DNA from: Edolisoma coerulescens
Taxonomy: Eukaryota; Chordata; Aves; Passeriformes; Campephagidae
Assembly: GCA_013397115.1 (NCBI GenBank)
Contig: VWZW01005507.1
Coordinates: 403,660-467,659 of the forward strand
DNA length: 64,000 nt
Direction: 5' to 3'
Part shown: positions 26,301 to 38,300 of the stretch, one piece after another
Position numbering within the stretch: position 1 is the stretch's first letter
How the letters are laid out: each line of letters begins with the position of its first letter
The notes under the pieces: generated by a model
Seen by the model: only the letters and a program-made list of their open reading frames with translations
Told to the model about the DNA's origin: nothing
Database searches by the model: none
Program-made: the position numbers and the translations under genes

Positions 26301-29300
26301 GGAAACCCGCCTGCTGTACTTGGGTGTATGAAAATGGATGTCAGGGACCAGTGGGTTTAAGGTACTTACTAAAAGGCAGGTTTGGAGATGCCCATCTTCT
26401 GGGGATTTTATTTGAAATTCCCAAGTTCTTTGGCAGTTTTTTGTAGCCTTAGGAGTTCCCGTATGCCTGAGCAGATCTCAGCAGGAGGTGAGATGCTGGT
26501 CTGGTTTGTATATCGCTTACTTCTGTTTTTGCGTAGTTACTTGCATGGCTGAAACCTCTGTGCTTCAGTGTTTATGCTGTTTTTATGTATTACAAGTTAT
26601 GAAGTTATTATGTATTATCTTTGTATTACAAGGTTTATTAACTCTTCACTGCTAAGGAGAGTAGGGGCTTACCCCTTTCTGCTTTGTTTTTAAGCATTGA
26701 AATTAAATCAAAGCAGCTGATCTCACCCAAGACATTTTAGATGTAGTTTTAAAAAAGGGTTGATGTGCTAGAAAGCTTTTCAGCCATGTTATCTAAAGGC
26801 AGCTCCTCTACTGTCCCTGCTCTGCCACGAGGCACATTATCTACACAGGCTTTCCTACCCTGCTTGCAACAGTTTGCTGTAACCACTCGTTCAGTTCAGA
26901 GATGAGTGCTTTTCTCACACCTCTAATCACATAACCATGCTGACCTGCTTAAGCATCTAATATTCTGCAAGAGATGCTTTTTCCATGTAGTTTGCACTGA
27001 ACATCATTGAGTTCCCCTAGCAACGGGCACCGAGATGATCATTTTTCCGAGTCTGGGGTTGCTGTGACTTTCCACATGCTGAGGTAGGTGCCTGTCAGTG
27101 GTGAGATCCGTTCTGCGCTCTAATGGTATCGGAACAGTGCGTTTGCTTGCTGGCTGTGTGCTCTGAGAACGTGGTCGTGTCCTGCTGCAGTCCCAGGTCT
27201 CTGCAGATCCCTGATATCCCTGTGCTGGAGGTGTGCTCTGTCGTGCTTCCTTAGGTTTTGGCTGCTTTGCCATTACCATGGTGCAGCGCCCCACTGTGAA
27301 GGGTGAGCGATGCATTTTTCATCCCTCTGCATAAAGCACAGAGCTGGGCTTTGGAGCTTGAGGAGAAATCATGGGGGGAGTAGAAAAGTTACAGGTCTCT
27401 TTAGGTGCCTTTCCAAAGCTGAGGGTGTGTTGGGAGGAGCGTGTGGGGTAGTTAACTGAGCGCCTGTGTGGCATTCAGTGTGGATTCTGGAAGCTGTGAG
27501 GAAAATCTGGGATGGGTTAGCTGCCATTTCCTTTACTGAAAGCAGTCGTTTTGTCAGAGTGTAGAAAGGAGAAGGACAAATCCAGCAATTCAGAGACCCC
27601 GTAGCACCTGCTTCTGCCAGTTTTACACCTTTCAATAGGGCAGAAGACAGAGGTGTTTTTTACAGGATTCCAGTGCTTTGAAAAATATCCCATTAAAATG
27701 CAGTAACAACTTTAAAAAAAAAATTGTGCCTCCATGCAAAATTCATTGTGAGCTGTTCCTCTCCTCAGAGCATCAAAAACACTCCTACAGCCTTGATGTA
27801 TTGAAACTTGATGATTCACTGTTAAATGCAGCAGTTCAATTCCCAAACCCATCCACAGCTTCTGGAAGTGAATAGAAGTTTCTTGTCTTGGATGATTGCT
27901 GAAGAATCTTCTTTTCAAGATAATGGTTCATCAAATGGGCTTACTAAATGAGAATCAGATCTCAAGTCAGATATTTTACAAATGAGATTGGGTTTAAAGT
28001 ATAATTAAAAGGGGTGAAAAAGTAAGTGAAAAATCTGCAGGCACAAATGCGTGGCATCAAAGTGCGTTTAACAAGGATGTTCATTTTGGCTTGTAAACAT
28101 GAAGAGCAGACTTCAGTATTTTTTGCAAGTAGGAGATGTCAGATAAATCAAATGTCTGCCCTGTTTCATCATCAGTGATGTCAGAGTTGTTACATCAGAA
28201 GACTTGCCCTGCTCTGGGCTAGGCCACTGCTGTGCAGTGGGACCATGGAGATGTAGGAAACCAGAGGCTCAGATTCGGTTCCCTCTGACCCACCCCTGTG
28301 TTACCCACCTGCCCTCCTGTCCTGCAGACTAACTCTAGGACACCTGCATGGAGTTGCAGGGTCTGCTGTGTTGCCCTCACCACACAGAGTTGATGTCCCA
28401 CCTCAGTATTGTCTCACAATATCGAATTTTTCGTGCCAGGTTGGCTTATTTTTGGCCGCTCTGTACTGCATAGGGTTTTTTTACCCTCCTCTTCATCGCA
28501 GGCAGCCATCTTCACTTCTGGCACTAAGCCTTATTATTTCAAAGCTCCTTTCCCTGTCATTTTCCAGTAGGAGCTCTCTGTGACCCTCTCCTGTTCCTCC
28601 TCCAATGGCCCATGATGTCTGCTCTCCCCTTTCCTACCTCCTACTGCTGTAATGTAGCAGAGGCATCTCTCACCATCGTCCTCTGTGTCCCTCTGCATCA
28701 CAAGGACATTTCTAGCCTGGCAAAGGCAGGGCCAAGCCTTTGCTGTCAGAAATCCTCTCCTTTTTTCCCTATCTTCCCGTTCACATGCCAGCAGCTGTAC
28801 AGGAATGCTGCCTGCCACCTCTGTGTGTGGAACAGGTAATCTTCGGAGTTTCCACCAGCAAAGCACCAGAGAGTAGCCTTTGCCTTTGCGATCCATGTGA
28901 TTTACAGACCATCCCTTCCACACCTTTGACTTGGGCAAACCGACACCTGATCAAATGGAAATCCATTGTGTGTCACGGAGGGGCGAGTCCATCCCACCGG
29001 GACTCGAGGATGTGGGCTCTGGCCGCAGGGCTGCGGCTGCGGCTCTGCCGCAGTCCCACTGCAGAGCGCACGGGGACACCGGCTCGGCTGAAGGGCTGCC
29101 CAGGCAGCCTCCTCACGGGGAAGGGACCCCTCAGGAACAAGCAGGTGTTCCCTCTGCTTGCAGTACGTAACAGGCATCGCTGTCACCAGAGTGAGGGCTG
29201 AAAGGAGTTCAGACACAGCGTTATGTCCACGTTTTAATGGCGAAAAGACCCGAGTGCCGACGTGGCCGTGTGCGGATGCGGGAGATGCCGCTGTGCCATG

Positions 29301-32300
29301 ATGGATGTTGTGTCAGAGCTTCGGCTGCTCCTTTGACCTGATCTTGAATGAGCGCAGGACTGTTTTCTTCTTTCCTTTGTAGTATTGAAGGATTTCCTTT
29401 TGGTAGGTGACTGCATTCAGTAGCAGAAATAGAATTATTAGTGGAATAAAGTGCGTTCGATTTCGCCGTGATGTGGAGCACTGCGTCAGGACACAGCCTC
29501 AGAGGAGAGCTTCAGCTGATTTACTCATTATAGCTGCTGACTTTTTGTAACATTTCTTGGGATTCAGGAAGTGGGTTTACATTGTACAGCAAAGCTAACC
29601 TCACAAAGCTTTCAAAAATTCTTAGCAAGCACACTGAATCCCTGAATTTTCGTTCTGAAATTTCACTGCAGAATATTCTTTTGCCAGTGTGTTAAGCTTA
29701 GGGCATACTCAGAAATATCAGACATGGGTTAAGCCTCAAATGATTCATTGGTGTGGATTTATCCAGCTTGAATTTCTCGACCAGGTTTTCCCCATCTCAG
29801 TGGTTATAAAGCAAATGGTGTATTTACAGCCAAAGCAATAATTTATTTGCCCCTATATACACAGATCTATAGGACAGGGTTAGATTGAGTTTCCTTCCCT
29901 CCGCCAAACCATCTGAGCACTTCTCCGCATTAATTAGTTTGGCAGATGTAATGTCCTTCATGAAATTCATGATGTCTCTGACTCCCTTCTATTTTATGGC
30001 TGCCCCTGCCTGAAGGAGTAAGGGAATGATGACTGTAATCGTGGATTTTTGCCTAAGCAATCCCAGCATCCTGGGAGGCGGCTGTACAGCCCTGTCCCTG
30101 CTCGCCGGGTGCTCCCGATGGCGGGTGGCTGTCGGCGTGCGAGCCTCGCATGGAAGCAGACTCCAGCTTTTCCGAGGGAAACCTCTGAGCAGCCCCTTTG
30201 GAGAGGCATTCCCTCTTCCCTGCTAAAGCTCTCGTGGAATGAAAGGACAGGCACGCCCGGCTCATGCGGGAGGTGGGAAAGCGCCGACATAAAATTGCAC
30301 TGGAGGCTTTTGTGCCCACACCGAGGCGACTCCAGCTCCAAACTCCTCCTCGCTGTGCAGAGCCCACGGTGATAAATTGATGCTGCGGCAGATTTTTTTT
30401 TTTCTTTCTTTTTTTTTTTTTTTGCAGTCTTAGCATAAAATGGTCAAATGATGTTCCACCGCAGAATTCAATTTCACAGTTCAGTTGGGTCCTTGATTAC
30501 ACTGCCAAATTCAGATTAATGTGCATTTAACTAACATGGATCAGGGACTCCTGGCCGGCAGCCAGCAGTAATAGTAGCAACTGTGAGCTGTGTAGAGTTT
30601 GCTGCTCTGTCCATCCCTGTGCACTGCCACTGAAATTGATTGATTAAATGAACTCATTGCCATAATTATTTGTAATTGTGCTACATGATGAGCCTATGTC
30701 AAACCACCCCCCTGCCCCGAGATGCTCCACACATTGTCAGGAGTAACACACTGTAAATGTGAAGATGTTCTTTTCCAGAGGAAAAAAAATATAATTTTGG
30801 GGTGGGTTTTTTTTGTTCTACATCTTTTGGGGGGTTTTAGTTTGGATAGAAGCGAACTATTATGTTTGTAAATGTGAAGTATTCGTTAGCCTTCAATGTA
30901 AGAAGCTTAGAGAAGCTTGGAAAATATAAAAAATAGAAAGGAACCTACCAATGAACAAGACTTCCCACTGGGATAATTTCCTTTGCGATTTTCTCTGATT
31001 TCAGATGAAAATTAGCAGTTTTGTGACACTGCAGTTAAGCAGTGTGTCGCTGTGGAAAATGATTTAAGAAATGGTGAATTGAATTAGGCTCCTCATCAAA
31101 TTCATGTACGCAGTCACTCAAACAGCAGCTGGTAGCATGGCAAGACAGGAGATGAAAGGGATTTTAGGGTACCTCCACCTCCACAAAAAGAGGTTGGGTT
31201 ATCCCTGAATTGCTGGAGAAAAACATAAGACTAAAAGTTGAGAATCAAAATCCAGGTACTGGTAAGGCACAAACTGGAATGTGCCAAAGGGCAAATTTTG
31301 GCTGGATGTGACAGGGATGGATTCTTGGAGGAAATGGCCCAGAGAGCCTGCAGGGCACTGCAGATGCAGAGCAAATACACTTTTTGGAGGATAGGTCCCT
31401 CCCAGCCCAGGCCATCCTGCGGTTCAGCAAAGGACTGTTGTATGTACAAACAGGTGCCTGGACAGAAGAATGCACCTGAGATGCACAAAAGATCTCCTGG
31501 ACTTGCCTGGCCTCATGTCAGTGGTGCTGAGGGCACCGCAGCCGAGCGGTGTGAAAATCGCTGCGCAGACCGGGGCAGCAGTGCCACGTTGAGCGGAACG
31601 GGGACAATGTGGGAGCAGTTGTGCCAGCTCTGCTGGGACCTCCGGTGTGCTGGAAACGAACGGAGTGGAGGGGCAGGGAGAAAGGTGCTGCTCACTCAGC
31701 CTCACCCTCTGCGTTTGTGTTGCAGGTGGATTATGACCGAGCACAGCTGGTCGTCAGCCCACCGCTCTCGGGGTCGGACACCTACCCCCGGGGCCCAGTC
31801 AAGCTACCTCAGAGTCAGAGCAAAGTCAGCTACTCCAGCAGCAGCTACCAGTACCCCCTGGTCTACCACAAAGCCCCCCACTATCACCAGCCGCCTCTCC
31901 AGCCCGGCTCTCCCTATATTTCCACCGCCTCCTACCCCAGCTCCCCGAGTATCACGTCAAGTGCTTATCCTCCCCCCAGCTGGGGCTCCTCCTCGGACCA
32001 GCAGCCCTCCAGGGTGTCCCACGAACAGTTCCGAGCTGCCCTGCAGCTCGTGGTCAGCCCCGGAGACCCCCGGGAGTACTTGGACAACTTCATCAAGATC
32101 GGGGAGGGCTCCACGGGGATCGTGTGCATCGCCACCGAGAAGCACACAGGGAAGCAGGTCGCTGTGAAGAAGATGGACCTCAGGAAACAGCAGAGGAGGG
32201 AGCTGCTCTTCAACGAGGTACGTGGGTTTGGGTGGTGCCTCAGGTTTTGCGGCAGGGGGGTTCAACAGGAGACATGGGCCAAATGGATCTTTCTAATTTC

Positions 32301-35300
32301 TAATCCATCAAGAGCCAAATTAACATCTTCCTAGAAGAGGTGATGAGTCCCACACACATCTATGCTGTATAAATACTGTATAGCCAGACCGGTTTCAAGC
32401 GAGCTGCAGTTCCTCCTGGCTTTAAACCTGTAATGTTGTCACAGGAAACAGCTAAGAAATGTGTCAGCTGGTCCGTGCAGTGTGTCAGGTGCTCAGACAT
32501 AGCCCAGCTGCCTTTTTCTGACTGTCCTGACACAGTTTATTCTTCCAAGAGGGAGGATCCAGACCAACCAGACTATTCAAGAAGCGCGTGCACTGTATTC
32601 TGGCATATATCTGCTTTTTGTTTCCTCCCTCCTTCCTCTCCTAACCATCAGCACTCCCTTTGCTTTCTTGATGGTTAGCGAAGAGCTGGCAGTCCCTTTT
32701 TTATGGAACCATCTTTGTTAATTCCCACATCTCCCTTCCTGAGTGGTTGCAGCCAGTTCAAAGCCCACAGCTGCCTGTGGGAGACTGTTTTCCCCATGTA
32801 CGTTATTTTAAATTTCAGAACACTCATTTTCATTTGCCATTTTTTCACCCAGTTGTTTGGGGATGAGAGTACCTTGTGCACCTCGAAGAGTCAGTCCTTA
32901 TTTAACTTCTTACTCTCTTAAAGAAGCTGATGGGGTGTGTTCAGTGCTCCCTTTTTGAGATCACTTGTAAATATCCTGATGAATACCAAAAACACTGCAG
33001 GATCCCAGGAAAACCTCCTGTGAGAATTAACCTTTTGCTCCCTGTGTTTTAACTATAAGTGGATCTTCCCTCAGCACATGACAGATTTGAGATTTTTTAA
33101 AACTTCACATTTTTAAATTAAAATATTAGTTTTTAACAAACTTCACCCAGTTCTTCTTTACACAGTGCATCACTGTCCTGGTTATTTGGGCTTGACTTTG
33201 CCTCTGCTGGAGGCTGTGGTGGCTCTAACTGAGCATCTCTTGACCAGGAACATCTTGAAGCAGGTCCTACATGCTGTGCAGGACCAAGCTGCTTCCCTGA
33301 CACGCTCCAGTCACTCGTGTCATCTGAAAATCTCTTGTCTGCAGTGATGAAATCCCTCTGTCTGTAATGAAGCCTTCCCTGGCTGTTGTTCTCTCTCCTG
33401 GTTGCCATTCTGAGACTCCTCAGTACCCTGTGGTCGTGGACACTGTCTTGGCTGGGCTGCCCTTACTGTGGTGCCAGTTCTGCACAGTCCCTTTTAGGTG
33501 TGGGATTTGGGTCATCCCTGTATCACCAGCAGTGGGAGACTGGAGAGACTGATGTCTCCAGACATTTTGGGGTGCATTTGTGTGGGGGCAGGGGCAGGTC
33601 GGGCCTTGCCCTGGCAAGGCAGTGCCCTGCTCCACACCTGCTAGAGCCACTATCCCAGCCTGGCATGGTGCCAGTCCCTGGCTCCACACCTGCCCCTGGA
33701 GCCCCAGTCCAGCCCCAGAGTGGCCACATGACTGCAAGTCCCACCCAGGGGAGGGGCCCAGGAAGGCCCGGGGGTATTTAGGCCAAACACCAGGCATGCA
33801 CCTGTTTTGACCTTACTTTCTCTTGGGCTTTCTATGAGCTGTGCTGGAACCCAGAGGTTGGTGGCTGCATGTGTCCTTTTCTATATATTTCCTCTCTTTC
33901 TTCTTCTAGTTCCCTCTTCTCAGAATTCTTGAGTAACTTAAAATTGAACTTAAAATCGAATTAAAAGTTTAGAGTTTGCCAAGTTGAATGGGCCAAGTTA
34001 ATGGGCTTTGAGAAGTGTTTTACGTTGGTTGAATGTTGCACAAAGCCTTTTGCCAAAGTTCTCTGATTTTCTAAAGCTGCCGGTAAAGTTTTTTGTTGTT
34101 TGATCTCTTGAGAATATCTTGTTGGTAATTCTCCTGTGTGTCTAACTCAAAGTACACAAAAAACAGCCTTTTAAAAGTCTCTTTGAGTGAGTTTTCTGGG
34201 GCCTTACTCAGCATTCTGTTGAAATTCTGTGCAAAGTGCCATTTAGTACATGATAAAAATGACTTTGATGCGTTGAGCGATTGAGCAGGTCAAAAAAAAA
34301 AAAATCTGTTGTACTGAAAGCAACTGGCAATAAAAAAAAACAATTAAAAAAACAGTTCTGTTCCTGCAGGCTGAAATAAAACAATTACCTACTGTTTATA
34401 CTCTATCAACTAGAGATTCTTTCTTCCTCCTGATGCATTTATGATGACTGATATTTTTATGTAAATATATTGATTTTGTTTACGCGTTGGCATAAGGATC
34501 AGGGAGGATGTGATTCATCGCAGAACCTTTCCTCGGCACCAGGAGAAGAGTACAGTGAAAAAGAAGGTCAAAACAAGTGACAGATAAGGCTTGTGGGATT
34601 CCCAGCTCATCTCTTTGTGCCTCTGCAGGTTGTGATCATGAGAGATTACCACCACGAGAACGTGGTTGACATGTACAACAGTTACCTGGTCGGGGACGAG
34701 CTCTGGGTCGTGATGGAGTTCCTGGAGGGCGGCGCTCTCACCGACATCGTGACTCACACCAGGTGGGCTGGGGGTGTGTGCCTACAAAATACAGAGAGAA
34801 GAACACAGAAATGCCTAAAATATACGTGCATGGAGAATAGATACCCATATATTTTATATGTACACGTCGTTAAACCCATACGTGGCATGCTGGCTTTGCC
34901 ATCATCAATAAGCCAGAATTGCAGATGAGCTCCTGTCGATACCAGCATTCACTGAACCAAAGGGAAGGGAATACCTGGGAGGGCCTGCTGGTAGATGGGG
35001 ATTTGCTGGCTCTTTAGGAGGCACTTCAGCAGCAGCACAACTTCTATCTGTTACATCCTAAAATGGCAAAAAAAAGTTCTTTTCCCTGTTTGGTGATCTG
35101 TATCGTTGGGTTTGCTGTCATAACCACATCTGTTCTAAAGGTAATTTCTCCTCACAAAGGTTACCTGCAAACCAAGCCTAAAACATAAGGGGAAAAGTAT
35201 TTTTATATCAGAATATTGGCGCTTATGGCGGAGCACATTCCCATATTTCAGTTAATATCACACCTACACACAGTAGGAAATTAGCCAGAACAAGAGCTGC

Positions 35301-38300
35301 AGTGTTTGGAACTGCTCTGCCTCTTCTGAGGGGAGACATTAGATTTTACAGCCCTCTTTACGTCCGCTCATTGCTCATCTGTTTCTGATAAGCTGGATAA
35401 AATGAGATTCTTTATTTAGTTTCTTCCTCTTGAATGAAAGAAAATTAAAATTTCAACGCCAAACCAGTGGGAGAGTATTTAGGGGAGCAAGAACAAAAGC
35501 AAGGAATTATAAATTATAAAATTTGTCTTCTCTCCCAGTTTAATGATGCTCTTCAATCCTACCAAAAGTTGTAACACAGGCATTTTATTTTTTAGTGTTA
35601 CCTTAGCTGATGTGCTGAAATAAATCACAATATTGGAAGTATTTGCCAAACCATTAAAAGCTCTATCTTAGATGTTTCTGACAGAAGTTTAACAGCAAAC
35701 AGATATTCCCAGGACACCACTTCTTAAGAGCTGTTATCTATTTTTTAACTCAAAATAGTCTTTTCTTAATCTTCTGGGTGTTTTTTTTACATTGCCTGAC
35801 CTTCCCTCAAAGATTTTGCTAAAATACTGCAAATGGCACACAAAGTGAAAGCAGAAATCTCCACGGGTGTTTTACTGCTCATGTAAAAGAGGTGCTGGGG
35901 ACATCAGCGATGGGACAGTGGCACCAGGGTGCACAACCCATCGCAGGCATTGCACTGTAGGTGATAGAATGACCCCAGAATGGGGTTTTTCAACTGTGCA
36001 CAGAAATGGGAACTGTGGTTGTTTATTTTTCTGCTGAAATACCCAGAATATTTTTATAGAAGGCATAAAAGTGCTCTCGAAGAGCTACAACCCAGGGCCT
36101 GATGTTTTGCCTACACAATTAAGGGTGTTTTTTCTCATATTTATTCCTTGCCTGTTTCCATCCCAGTAGTGATTTGCCCTGCTTGGCAAGCAGTGAGCTT
36201 ACTGTAAATAAGGCATTTCCGTGATTTCCCAGAGGGAAACAGGCTACAGCACATGGCACACTCGGCTCTTCTGGTGCTGCAGAGCTGATCCCCGCACCTC
36301 ATCTCCCTTTTTTTGACAGAAACAGGACCAGAGATTCGCCCCGCAGAGCCGCTGCCTAAAAGATCTCCTGTGTAGTGGTGTGAATGGGAGCGTGTGCCTC
36401 TCCACATCCCCTTTCCCCCGTCTTCCCCAACACTCAGCTGTTTTTTGCCCCTTGCTGTTGCAGGATGAACGAGGAGCAGATCGCCACGGTCTGTCTGTCC
36501 GTGCTGAGAGCCCTGTCCTACCTGCACAACCAGGGAGTCATCCACCGCGACATCAAGAGCGACTCCATCCTGCTCACCAGCGACGGCAGGGTGAGCACCC
36601 GGCCCCCAGGGCTGCCAGGACAATACCTGTGCGCAAAGTGGCTCTGCCTGGAGAAGAATAACCCAGGCATGGGAAAGGATGGGGTGTGACTGAATAACTC
36701 GTTAGAGAGCGTGAATAACTTGTGAGAGAGCTGAATCCGAAAAACACAGGCCTGGTCTGGCCGGTGATTGGCATCTGTGCTGCAGGCAGAGTCCTTGGGG
36801 AGGGATTGGAGCTGTCAAAAGGCAGTGGCAGAGGAAACTGAGCAGCAAGGGTGATGGTCAGGTGATGGGAGACCTTCTGGGCTGCACCACTCCTACCCTG
36901 ATGCCTCTCAAAAAACACTGCCTTTTTACTACACTTAGTTCTGTGCATGTGCTCTGCTTCTCCAAGCTGGTTAGGAGGCCAACATCAATCTATGCAGATA
37001 GGAAATAATCTGCATTACTGCTGAAACCCTCCCCGGATGGTGAGAGTAGCTTTCCCACCTCCGAGATGCTTGATAAGATCTGTCCCACACTTCCATTTAC
37101 TTGGATGGGATGCTGCTGCCAGTGACTTGCTCTGTCTTTGTGTTGTTAATGAGCAGAGGGAGAAGGGGACAAAATGCTGCACGTGACTTGCTCAGTAAAC
37201 AAAATGTAGTTTGCACACAAAAAAAATAGGGGTTGCTCCACAGGCAGTACACACCTGTCTGAGGCAAGACCCGGAGGGCTGGACTGAGCCCAAGAGCTTT
37301 GGTTTGGAACCAGATCCAGACTTTCCCCTTCCCAAAGCTTCCCAGGCCTGGTCTGACTTCATAGCCAAAGGCTCGCCTGTCTGCTTTGATGCCCACTTCA
37401 CCAAGGGAGAGGGATTTTCTTCCTGCAGTAGTCACAGGCTGCTCCTGTTAATCCTGTCAAGGGAAGAAAATCCCACGTGTGTAGGAGTTTTTCAGTTGTG
37501 ATTTCAGTTCATGTTGCTGAAATAACATCTGATCTGTGCTCGGGATCTGCATACAGTGCCTCATTATACTCATTACTCCAGTCCTTATTATCTGCATTGC
37601 AGATTTCTTCATGGCTGTGTTGTGCAATTATCTTTTTTTAGAAAATCGTCGTCTTTTATGTACTCGAATGAGCAATAGATATGCAAAACCTCTTGTGCTC
37701 CTACAAAAGAAGATTGGGCTCTGCTTCCAAAATATGCATTATTTCTTCCATTCTTCATCCTGTAAACTGAAAAATACATTTAGCGTGGAGAACTTGGCTA
37801 TTATTGGCTTTGTTTTTGAAATACCAACAATCATTTCATAATTCTGTTAAAAATAATACCCGTAACTTTTAAAAAAGTAATGTCTGTGCTGAATCCAAAA
37901 GAAAACAAGTGAGTGCTGACAGTCTACACAACGCAGGGATTTATGCAGCTTCCCACTCCAGTTGTCCTGGGGCTGTTTGGGCTCACTTTGTATCCCCAGG
38001 CACTGATGGGATACGCAGCCTGTGCACCTTGGGCATGGGTCACCATTGAACAATGCAGTGAGGTTAGGAAAACATCCAGGAAAATCCCTTTGATAGCTTC
38101 CAGGCCTCCAAGTAAGTACTCAGAGGGTTAAAAAAAATTTTAGCCTTAAGGAACAAGCTGTTTCTGGAAGGGGGTGATGCCACCAACCCTCAGACCAGCT
38201 TGTTGTGGTTGGAGGTTGGAGGAGTTTTCACCTTGGCATTGTACAGCGGCAGGGAGGGGGAGGTGATAATTTTCCATAATTTTTGTTGTTAAAAAAAACT

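Noticed and set aside
31238..32167. 309-codon plus-strand open frame overlapping PAK5 exon 3
   Set aside because: Out-of-frame reading of the exon and upstream intron; the PAK5 kinase frame explains the sequence.
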